A DNA stretch of 13,210 nt, taken from NCBI RefSeq assembly GCF_003459245.1, contig NZ_QRVG01000022.1, positions 26,341-39,550 on the forward strand. The letters run 5' to 3'. The translations under genes were made by a program, and so were the position numbers. How positions within the stretch are numbered: position 1 is the stretch's first letter; each line of letters starts with the position of its first letter. Source of the DNA: Collinsella sp. AF23-2 (lineage in GTDB: Bacteria > Actinomycetota > Coriobacteriia > Coriobacteriales > Coriobacteriaceae). Positions 7,037 through 13,180 of this stretch are shown here, in pieces. The notes under the pieces are model-generated. The model saw only the letters and a list, made by a program, of their open reading frames with translations. It was not told where the DNA came from and did not search any database.

Positions 7037-7107
7037 ACGTTGCGCTGTGTTGTGGCAATACAGTCAAGCGGGATTTTTGGATGAGAAGCGATCCTCTGGA
7101 CAAAAAG

Positions 7108-7164
7108 CGTCACAACATTCGACGCTTTTCCTCGTTTTCGAGATTTTCATCAAATGTTGTGACG
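7108..7164. promoter_or_regulatory. 12-bp inverted repeat upstream of the transporter (possible operator)
   Basis: CGTCACAACATT (7108-7119) and AATGTTGTGACG (7153-7164) are perfect inverted repeats 33 bases apart, roughly three helical turns between the inner ends. They lie between the chaperone-IDI stop and the terminator-like hairpin upstream of the transporter. The spacing suits two sites for a dimer or a DNA loop, but a weak large-loop RNA stem is also possible. No regulator can be assigned. Confidence 0.5.
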
Positions 7165-7169
7165 GTTTG

Positions 7170-7202
7170 GATGTGGCAAAGGGACTGTCTTTTGTTTCAC
7201 AT
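7170..7202. repeat. Decayed TGTGACAAAGGGAC-type palindrome at the chaperone-IDI gene end
   Basis: GATGTGGCAAAGGGACTGTC followed by TTTTGTTTCACAT keeps the outline of the palindrome at 2108-2140 but has several mismatches between arms. The TGA stop of the chaperone-IDI gene (7199-7197) lies in the right arm, in the same ATGTGA context as the MerR stop. This is a degenerate copy of the same family. Confidence 0.6.
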
Positions 7203-8144
7203 AGCGAGATCCGTACGGATGGATGGGTCGCTGAGGGCCTCGCGGAGCCAGGGGGCCAGCTGCTCGGGGCGACCCCGCAGGTAGCCGTCGAGCTCGGGCG
7301 GGGCGACCGGGCGCACCTCCGAGATCTCCTCTTGGTTGATATGCAGCTCGCCCGGCTCAACATGGGCTACGAACACCTCGCACCATTCGCACTCGCAGCG
7401 GCCGTCGCCGTGGTCCTCGCGGTACACCACGTGTCCGAGGTGCTTGAGCTGATCGGGCTCGCGCGTGATGCCAAGCTCTTCGTTGATGCGACGTGCCGTG
7501 GCGGCCGCGACGTCTTCCCCGGGGAGCGGATGGCCGGCACAGCCATCGGCCAGCACCCCGCCCCACAGGCGTTTGAGCGGACTGCGACGACAGAGCAGCA
7601 GGCGCGCGTCTTCGCCCTGGCCCTCGACCAGAAGCGTCAGAAATGCCTGATGCAGGATTCCCTCGCCGGTATGGGCCTCGATGCGGTCGACGGGGCCAAG
7701 CGCCTCGCCGGTCGCGGCATCGACCGCCACGACCTCGGCGCCTGCGCCGCCCTCATCCCAGCCGGCGCGCAGAATGCGGGCTGCGGCCTCCTCGAGCGCG
7801 GCGATGAGTTCCTTGGTGGTATCGAGCATGCGCCGCAAGTCGTCCGCGGTCGCGTTCTCCACATGAAAACCCGTGCTTGCAACTACCGGCACGCCAAAGC
7901 GCGTGGCCAGCGCCGCCGCAATATCGTGCGCCGGAATTTCGTCTCGATGGCACGGAACGGCCAGGATGCTCACCGTCGCCGTACGGCCGGGCTCGGGGCG
8001 AGGAATGGCCTGCGCCGTGGCGCCCAGGTGCGCAAACTCCGGCGAGCAGGCGTACACCGCCATGCCTCGCGGCGTCACCGTCAACTGGGCCTCGAGCGCA
8101 AACTTGCCCTCGCCCACTACAACCTTTGTCGTGTGCATACCCAT
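7197..8144 (-). CDS. LpdD-like prenylated-flavin chaperone fused to an IDI-like Nudix domain
   Basis: A 315-residue two-domain protein. Residues 5-125 match my knowledge of the LpdD-like prFMN chaperone family: AHLGATAQAIPRP (38-50), SILAVPCHRDEIPAHDIA (59-76) and TGFHVENAT (91-99). Residues 138-305 are a type 1 isopentenyl-diphosphate isomerase or IDI-like Nudix fold. H158 (EAHTGE), H165 (LHQAF), H205 (GHPLPGE), the Nudix helix ending RRINEELGI (218-226) and E251/E253 (ECEWCEVF) match the metal ligands of E. coli IDI. A203 sits where the catalytic cysteine should be, with a cysteine one residue earlier (C202). The start at 8144 has AGGAG 5 bases upstream. Lying next to UbiD and UbiX, it probably supports prFMN supply or delivery. 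Domain calls are solid; the reaction is inferred. Confidence 0.85.
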   Translation of the reverse strand: MGMHTTKVVVGEGKFALEAQLTVTPRGMAVYACSPEFAHLGATAQAIPRPEPGRTATVSILAVPCHRDEIPAHDIAAALATRFGVPVVASTGFHVENATADDLRRMLDTTKELIAALEEAAARILRAGWDEGGAGAEVVAVDAATGEALGPVDRIEAHTGEGILHQAFLTLLVEGQGEDARLLLCRRSPLKRLWGGVLADGCAGHPLPGEDVAAATARRINEELGITREPDQLKHLGHVVYREDHGDGRCECEWCEVFVAHVEPGELHINQEEISEVRPVAPPELDGYLRGRPEQLAPWLREALSDPSIRTDLAM

Positions 8145-8196
8145 GGGATCTCCTGTCGCCCGCAATGTACCTGAGACCATCTTCGCCTGTATTGCG

Positions 8197-8225
8197 ACTA
8201 TACAGGCAAGCGCAGCCTGCGACAA
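8197..8225 (-). promoter_or_regulatory. Putative sigma-70-like promoter for the chaperone-IDI gene
   Basis: On the minus strand TTGTCG (8225-8220) and TATAGT (8202-8197) are spaced by 17 bases, which would start transcription about 45 bases before the ATG at 8144. An 8-bp inverted repeat, GCCTGTAT/ATACAGGC (8185-8192 and 8200-8207), overlaps the -10 element and could be an operator. This is pattern matching only. Confidence 0.5.
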
Positions 8226-8305
8226 AGGAGGCAGGCACCTGACACATTCTGTTAGAGTTGCAGGGATTGAATCCCGCTTATTCATGCGACATTGGAGTGA
8301 CAACC

Positions 8306-9541
8306 TTGACCGCCGCAACCACGCCTAAAAGTAAGTCAACCGCCGCCGCGCTCTCCCCCGCGCGCACCAGGCTCTGCCTGGCGCTGCTCGTGCTGCTGGG
8401 ATTCTCGCTCGGCTGCTCCGAGTTCGTGGTCATCGGCATCGAAAGTGACTTGGCGACGGAACTCGGCATATCGCTTGCCGCTGCGGGCCAGCTCATCAGC
8501 GTTTTTGCACTGGTCTACGCCATCGCGACGCCGGTGCTTGCGCTCAGCACGGGGCGCTTCCGTCGTTACCAGCTGCTCGTGTGCTACAGCATTATCTTTG
8601 TGCTCGGCAACCTGGTCATGGCGTTGGCGCCCAACTTCCAGGTGCTCTTTATCTCGCGCATTGTCCTGGGATCCGTCTCGGGCGCGCTGCTCGCCGTGGG
8701 CGTGACGTACATCCCCGAGCTGCTGTCCCCGCAGCAAACTTCGCTTGCCATCTCGGTCGTGTACGGCGCGTTTTCCGTGGCGATGGTCTTTGTCACTTCG
8801 ATCGGCAAGTTTGTGGCCGACACGCTCGATTGGCACGTGGCCATGTACGGTACGCTGACCTTTGCCGTTTTGATCTGCGGAGCGCTCGTGGCGTTTATGC
8901 CGCGCGCCGGACAGACCGACGAACCCGCTACCTTCCGCGAGCAGGCGGGTCTGCTACGCGAACCGAGCATCATCACCGGCATGCTTATCTTTTTGTTTGG
9001 CGTGGGCTCGGTCTATGTATTCTACGGCTACGTTACGCCTTATCTTGAGCAGGTGCTGGGTATGGGCACTGTTCAGGCGAGCACCACGCTTATGGCCTAC
9101 GGCGTGTTCTGCCTGATCTCGAACATCCTGGGCGGATGGATCGACGCACGTTTTGGCATGAAGGCACTGCTTGTGACGTTTGTGCTGCAGGCTGCGGCGT
9201 TGCTCGGGCTGTTTGCCGTGGGCGGCACCATGCCGCTCGCGCTGGTCTTTGTCTTTAGCTTGGCGCTGCTCATGTACCTGTTCTCAGTCTCGTGCATCAC
9301 ACACTTTATGGACGTGGCACGCAGCCGCCATCCCAAATCGATGGTACTCGCGAGCTCGGTAGAACCCATGGCGTTTAACGTCGGCATTTCGTTTGGCACC
9401 GCAGTGGGCGGCGCCGTGGTGAGCAGCGTTGGCATTGCCTACGTTGGCGCGGTTGGTGCCGCGTTCTCGCTTGTGGCCTGGGCGCTTACGCTGGTGACGA
9501 TTAAGCTGGCTCGCTGGGAGCGCAAGCGGGCGAGGGCGTAA
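8306..9541 (+). CDS. MFS transporter, DHA1 (AraJ/drug-efflux-like) family
   Basis: A 411-residue inner-membrane permease with 12 hydrophobic helices and a central loop near residues 198-212. It resembles the DHA1 sugar/drug efflux group (AraJ, YdhP types): SEFVVIGIESDLATELGIS early, a basic loop TGRFRRYQ between helices 2 and 3, and EPMAFNVGISFGTAVGGAVV in helix 11. The reading frame opens at a TTG at 8258, but TTG at 8306 is preferred because GGAG lies 8 bases upstream and the length then fits the family; GTG at 8297 lacks a spaced site. It is transcribed away from the chaperone-IDI gene across a 161-bp divergent gap. It is followed after 50 bp by a protein tyrosine phosphatase, a likely operon partner. 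Substrate is unknown; export of a decarboxylation product is possible but unsupported. Confidence 0.9.
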   Translation: MTAATTPKSKSTAAALSPARTRLCLALLVLLGFSLGCSEFVVIGIESDLATELGISLAAAGQLISVFALVYAIATPVLALSTGRFRRYQLLVCYSIIFVLGNLVMALAPNFQVLFISRIVLGSVSGALLAVGVTYIPELLSPQQTSLAISVVYGAFSVAMVFVTSIGKFVADTLDWHVAMYGTLTFAVLICGALVAFMPRAGQTDEPATFREQAGLLREPSIITGMLIFLFGVGSVYVFYGYVTPYLEQVLGMGTVQASTTLMAYGVFCLISNILGGWIDARFGMKALLVTFVLQAAALLGLFAVGGTMPLALVFVFSLALLMYLFSVSCITHFMDVARSRHPKSMVLASSVEPMAFNVGISFGTAVGGAVVSSVGIAYVGAVGAAFSLVAWALTLVTIKLARWERKRARA

Positions 9542-9591
9542 GCGCAGATGCGATACTCGAGCTCGATGATGGCGATCGAAAGGAACCGCGC

Positions 9592-10038
9592 ATGCAACGC
9601 GTACTGTTTATCTGCTATGGCAATATCTGCCGCTCGACGATGGCTGAGTCGGTGTTTACCGAGCTCGTGCGCCGCGCCGAGCGCGAGGACGAATTTGTCA
9701 TTGACTCCGCCGCCACCTCGACCGAGGAGATTGGCAACCCGCCGCATCACGGCACTGTTGCCAAGCTTGCCGAGGTCGGGATTCCCGTTGTCGCACATCG
9801 CGCGCGTCAGGTACGCCGCGCGGAGTATAGCGACTGGGACCACATGGTCTATATGGACAACGAGAACGCCCGCGGCCTGCGCCGCATCTTTGGCAAAGAC
9901 CCCGATGGCAAGATCTCACGCCTGCTCGATTGGACCGATCGCCCCGGCGATGTGGCCGACCCGTGGTACACCGGCAATTTCGATGCCACTTACCGCGACG
10001 TACTTGCCGGCTGCACCGCACTGCTCGAGCAGCTGTAG
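9592..10038 (+). CDS. Low-molecular-weight protein tyrosine phosphatase
   Basis: A 148-residue cytosolic phosphatase of the LMW-PTP/arsenate-reductase fold, which hydrolyses phosphotyrosine through a cysteine intermediate. The P-loop is CYGNICRS with nucleophile C8 and R14, and the general acid is D123 in ADPWYTGNF. The Tyr-x-Asp-x segment VYMDN (86-90) is also family-like. The full family length is present. AAAGGAA lies 6 bases upstream of the ATG at 9592. It follows the MFS gene by 50 bp on the same strand, so the two are probably co-transcribed. No tyrosine kinase or exopolysaccharide gene is in view to indicate a substrate. A hairpin directly follows the stop. Confidence 0.93.
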   Translation: MQRVLFICYGNICRSTMAESVFTELVRRAEREDEFVIDSAATSTEEIGNPPHHGTVAKLAEVGIPVVAHRARQVRRAEYSDWDHMVYMDNENARGLRRIFGKDPDGKISRLLDWTDRPGDVADPWYTGNFDATYRDVLAGCTALLEQL

Positions 10039-10057
10039 GTTCGCGAGCGCGCGAACC
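10038..10057 (+). terminator. Hairpin after the tyrosine phosphatase gene
   Basis: GGTTCGCG (10038-10045) and CGCGAACC (10050-10057) form a perfect 8-bp stem with loop AGCG. The stem begins on the last base of the stop codon. No T-run follows, so termination strength is doubtful, but its position fits a 3' boundary. Confidence 0.5.
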
Positions 10058-10070
10058 GCGCTATCAGCAT

Positions 10071-10188
10071 AAATCGAGCGTGGATTATCTCCCACTTTGA
10101 GCATTCAAGCGCACTTAAAACGGGAGAAAATCCACGCTCATTATCGCGGAGGGAGAAAATCCTCGCTCGGCTACTCGTCGACGATCTC
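10071..10188. repeat. 118-bp direct repeat, copy A
   Basis: This aligns base for base, without gaps, with 11735-11852, with about 15 differences by eye (near 87% identity). It contains an imperfect inverted repeat, GAGCGTGGATTATCTCCC with GGGAGAAAATCCACGCTC, then another GGGAGAAAATCCTCGCTC. It ends in an 18-base segment identical to the last six codons, stop included, of the TIGR04076-type gene, here detached from any gene. The two copies flank the broken ATPase gene. Confidence 0.85.
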
Positions 10189-10190
10189 AG

Positions 10191-10219
10191 TGCGACAAAG
10201 GGACTGTCCCCTTGTCGCA
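10191..10219. repeat. TGCGACAAAGGGAC palindrome, copy 3
   Basis: Arms at 10191-10204 and 10206-10219 pair with one A-C mismatch. It is a variant of the TGTGACAAAGGGAC family with GCGA in place of GTGA and the complementary change in the other arm. It lies between repeat copy A and the 3' end of the broken ATPase gene, and ends 13 bases from that gene's stop codon. Confidence 0.75.
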
Positions 10220-10232
10220 TTCGGGACTGACC

Positions 10233-11593
10233 CTAGACAGGTTTGACCTCCAGCTTTATCCCCTCGGCACGGAAGTCGCTCAAAACATCCGAAAGGGTCC
10301 AAGTCGCATACAGAGGCAGATAGAGAACGGCGCCGTCGCGCTCAACGTTGCCTCTCGAGAAAACAATCCCGCGCTTTACGCCATACTCGGCCGTTTCAAG
10401 CACATGGCCCAACGCGGCGTGCGCATGGTAATACGTCCCCGATTTAACCTCGATGGGCACGGCCGTTCCATCCGGGCCGTCGATAACGAAATCGACCTCG
10501 CCCCGTTTCTTGGTCTGGTAGTAATACAGCCCCCTTCCCTGGGCAGCCAGCTGTTGAGCCACCACTTTTCGTACACGCCGCCGAGGTTGGGCTCCTTGCT
10601 GTCGAGGTACGCCGCTTGGGCGACCCCGATGGGATAACGGGCCATCAGCATCCCGGTATCGGACTGGTACAGTTTGAACTGGGACGGTCGCGCTGTCTTA
10701 AGCAGCGGGAACTTTGGCTCGGTTACGATATCGGTCTTGAGGGCGACGCCGGCATCGACGAGCCAGACGAAGTCGCGCTGGTACTTCTCGAAATGGGCCT
10801 TGGGGTCGATCGAGTTGAGCACAAAACGCTTGTTCTCGCCCTCCAGCATGACAGGAAGCTGGTCGAAGATACTCTGCACCTGGAGCGTGCGCCCGTTCGC
10901 GTATTTCGAGATATCCCGACGGTATTGCCCGTTCAGCTCGGACTGGAGCTGGCGGACAGATGCCAGATCACCCTGCGTGTCGAGAAAGCGCTGCACGATC
11001 TCCGGCATACCGCCGACGACGATATAGGTCCTGAAGTTTGCCATCATTGCGTCGTGAATATAACCAGGAACCGGCGTCTCGTTGCGGCACGCATCGCAAA
11101 TCGAGCGCCGCGCCTCTTCGCTCACCCCGATTGCCCAGCTGAACTCCTCAAAATCCAGCGGGAACATCCTGAGCTCATGGACATACCCCACGGGATAAGA
11201 CCTGACGCCCTTGAACTGGGTCCCGAGCATTGACCCCGAAAACGCCCAGCGGCACCCCCCGTCCTCAACAAGGAACTTTGCCATCGTCATGATGTCGGGG
11301 GCCTCTTGGACCTCATCGATAAACACGAGCGTTTTGCCCGGTGCTATCGGCTTTCCCGAAAGAAGCGTCACCCTGTTAATGAAATCATCGGCATCTCGCG
11401 CCTCGAGCAGAGCGTCCCTTGCCTGGCGGTTTTCCGCGAGATTGAGCTCGATATAGGCTGCGTAGTTTGACTTACCGAATTCGCGAATCGAGTAGCTCTT
11501 GCCGATTTGGCGAGAACCCGTGACGAACAGCGCCTTTCGTTCGATGGATCTCTGCCAACGATTAAGCTCGTCTGCGATTTTCCTGCGCAACAT
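10233..11593 (-). pseudogene. DUF4143-type AAA ATPase, frameshifted
   Basis: This is the AAA_14/DUF4143 ATPase family, whose members are common accessory genes of unclear role. Residues 21-36 hold the Walker A motif GSRQIGKS, and residues 88-96 hold Walker B TLVFIDEVQ. SGSMLGTQ and MFPLDFEEFSW follow, typical of the family. At 10565/10566 the frame breaks: codons read GAA AAG TGG TGG, while adding one base gives GAA AAC GTG GTG and the expected YENVVAQQLAAQG sequence. The downstream frame continues to 10233 with the nuclease-like GEVDFVI and IEVKSGTYYH motif and a normal C-terminus. Restored length is 453 residues; unrepaired it stops at 10376 with 405. GGGAG precedes the start at 11593. It may be a true pseudogene or a sequencing error. 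It is bounded by 118-bp repeats. Confidence 0.85.
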
Positions 11594-11616
11594 AAGCTCT
11601 CCCTTCGCCACGATAA

Positions 11617-11665
11617 ATGAAATGCAGAAATTATTAGTAGCGAAATCGGATGAAATGCAGAAATT
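11617..11665. promoter_or_regulatory. Two direct repeats of ATGAAATGCAGAAATT upstream of the ATPase
   Basis: The 16-base sequence occurs at 11617-11632 and again at 11650-11665, 33 bases apart start to start, or about three helical turns. It lies 24 to 72 bases upstream of the ATPase start in markedly AT-rich DNA. The regular phase and location suggest operator or activator sites for the ATPase gene, possibly travelling with it. Confidence 0.55.
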
Positions 11666-11734
11666 TGACCTTACTCGCATACAGAATATAGACGAGAGCG
11701 CCTAAGCATAAGCGAGCTCATGATTCCCATATAC

Positions 11735-11852
11735 AAATCGAGCGTGGATTTTCTCCCACTTCGAGCGTTCAATCGCGCCCAAAACGGGAGAAAATCCACG
11801 CTCGATGTTTCAATGGGAGAAAATCCTCGCTCGGCTACTCGTCGACGATCTC
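11735..11852. repeat. 118-bp direct repeat, copy B
   Basis: Partner of the repeat at 10071-10188. It holds a perfect 19-bp inverted repeat, CGAGCGTGGATTTTCTCCC (11739-11757) with its complement (11786-11804), around 28 bases. A third similar half-site lies at 11816-11833, and the last 18 bases are the coding end of the TIGR04076-type gene. On the minus strand the hairpin lies just past that gene and is followed by ATTTGTAT, so it may serve as its terminator. Confidence 0.85.
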
Positions 11853-12164
11853 GGCAAGCCAGACGTTGAGGGTGTCGACCTCGGGGCAGCAGAACTTTGC
11901 CGTACCAGACTCGTTGCCAGGCACGGTTCCGCCATAGCGCAGGATATCAATATAGGGAAAGCCCACGTGACAGGCCATGGCGCACATCTTGCCGCGGTCT
12001 CGGTCAAAGTCAAAGACGTCGCCCGGCTTGTGACCATGGTGGCAGCGGCACGTCCCCAGCTGGTCCACGCAGCTCACGCGGATACGCGGCCGCTTGCCAC
12101 GCGGCGCGCCGAGCGGCTTGTTCTCGCCCGCAGGCTTGATGCCGTTCTCGCCAGCGTTACTCAT
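11835..12164 (-). CDS. TIGR04076 family cysteine-rich protein
   Basis: A 109-residue soluble protein with nine cysteines, most in conserved spots: C32, C39 and C41 with CRCHHGHKPGDVFDF, C61 and C65 in KMCAMACHVGFPYIDILRYGG, and the CC pair at 92-93 in FCCPEVD. This matches my memory of the TIGR04076 family, small proteins of unknown role in anaerobes. The HHGHKPGDVF and PYIDILRYGG stretches are the strongest match. Residues 1-27 are a polar, basic, probably disordered lead. The ATG overlaps the end of the kinase gene by 8 bases (ATGAGTAA), so translation is probably coupled. Metal or cluster binding is plausible from the cysteines but unproven. Its last codons are duplicated at 10171-10188. 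Confidence 0.8.
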   Translation of the reverse strand: MSNAGENGIKPAGENKPLGAPRGKRPRIRVSCVDQLGTCRCHHGHKPGDVFDFDRDRGKMCAMACHVGFPYIDILRYGGTVPGNESGTAKFCCPEVDTLNVWLAEIVDE

Positions 12165-12981
12165 GGTCGATCACGTCCAGGCAGGCCTCGATGGGAAGAC
12201 CGGCTGACTTGTCCTCTTGGTCGGCATTGCGCTCGATAAGCTCGGCCACCACGCGCATGGCATCGCTCGTCGCGCGTTGCAGGCTCCAACCGGCCATAAC
12301 GCGGCCGACGAGCACCGCCGAGAACGTGTCGCCCGTGCCCGGGAAATAGACCGGGATCAGGTCGAAGGGAATCGTGAAGTACTCCCCCGCTACATGGTCG
12401 TAACCGATAACCGCGTTCGTACCATTGACTACGGCGCTCGTAACGACCACCGACTTGGCGCCCAGGGCACGCACAGCATCCACAAGAGCGCGGCCCTCAT
12501 CCGGCGTGATTTGCTCGGCAATGGGCGTATCGGTGAGCAGACATGCCTCGGTGTAGTTGGGCACCGCGTAGTCGGCGCACTCGAGCAGGCTGCGCATGAG
12601 GCCGATCGTGGACTCGGGCACGCCAGCGTAGAGCTTGCCGTTGTCGCCCATGATGGGGTCGACGAACACCTTGGTGCCCTTTTGCGCGCGGCGGTGGCAA
12701 AAGTCCGAGATGATGCGCGTCTCTTCCTCGGTCACGATAAAGCCGGTCGAGATGGCGTCGAACTCAAAGCCGAGCTCCTCCCAGATGGCGAGGCTCTGGC
12801 GGACATACTCCGTGGTGTCGTGGATGTAGAACTTGGGGTAGTTGAGCGTATCGGAAACGAGGGCCGTCGGCAGGTTGTGGATGCGATAGCCCATGTGCGA
12901 CAGCACCGGCAGCATGGCGGAAAGCGCGACCTTGCCGTAGCCGCACATATCGTTAATCAGCAGCAGCTGAGTATTCTTCAT
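12157..12981 (-). CDS. Pyridoxal/pyridoxamine kinase (PdxK/PdxY-type, ribokinase superfamily)
   Basis: A 274-residue cytosolic kinase that phosphorylates B6 vitamers to the 5'-phosphate in the PLP salvage pathway. Visible landmarks are the N-terminal NDMCGYGKVAL (10-20), VSDTLNYP (42-49), FVDPIMGDNGKLY (106-118) and the phosphate and catalytic loop PGTGDTFSAVLVG (214-226), with D218 as expected catalytic base. A longer frame from 13200 lacks family features. The start at 12981 has GGGAG upstream in GGGAGACCCTCATG and gives the usual length. The stop overlaps the start of the TIGR04076-type gene, which implies one transcript. Upstream lies a 199-bp gap toward a possible divergent gene; I see no convincing promoter pair there. 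Thiamine-type ThiD is an alternative, but the motifs favour B6. Confidence 0.9.
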   Translation of the reverse strand: MKNTQLLLINDMCGYGKVALSAMLPVLSHMGYRIHNLPTALVSDTLNYPKFYIHDTTEYVRQSLAIWEELGFEFDAISTGFIVTEEETRIISDFCHRRAQKGTKVFVDPIMGDNGKLYAGVPESTIGLMRSLLECADYAVPNYTEACLLTDTPIAEQITPDEGRALVDAVRALGAKSVVVTSAVVNGTNAVIGYDHVAGEYFTIPFDLIPVYFPGTGDTFSAVLVGRVMAGWSLQRATSDAMRVVAELIERNADQEDKSAGLPIEACLDVIDHE

Positions 12982-13180
12982 GAGGGTCTCCCTTGTTTCG
13001 GGCGCGGCGCGGCAGCGCCACAGTGCGACTAAGTGTAGCGCAGGGGACGTTGCGAGCGGAGTCGAGCGGCGCGAAGGGCAAATTGTTGCGGAAAGGTTTC
13101 GGAAAATGATCCCTTTTCCTCCGTCCCCCACGGACCATTGGCACAAGAGCAATGCTGCAGATAGAGGATGGACAGACACT

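Noticed and set aside
3850..7084. Two very long open frames on the plus strand opposite the UbiD and transporter genes (520 and 607 codons)
   Set aside because: They run antisense to genes with clear family motifs, are extremely rich in Asp, Gly, His and Arg as expected of mirrored GC-rich codons, and have no domain or ribosome binding site.
7197..7740. Calling the C-terminal domain a genuine isopentenyl-diphosphate isomerase
   Set aside because: The catalytic cysteine position is alanine, so only an IDI-like Nudix fold is claimed.
7047..8174. A 375-codon plus-strand frame opposite the chaperone-IDI gene
   Set aside because: It is a codon mirror of the real minus-strand gene, whose LpdD and IDI motifs are unambiguous.
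8263..8275. tRNA T-arm-like GGGATTGAATCCC
   Set aside because: No acceptor, D or anticodon arms can be found around it.
10071..11852. Insertion sequence or transposon carrying the ATPase
   Set aside because: No transposase or terminal inverted repeats bounding the block; the 118-bp direct repeats are too long for a target-site duplication.
12217..13032. A 271-codon plus-strand frame opposite the B6 kinase gene
   Set aside because: Antisense shadow with no recognisable features; the kinase motifs on the other strand decide it.
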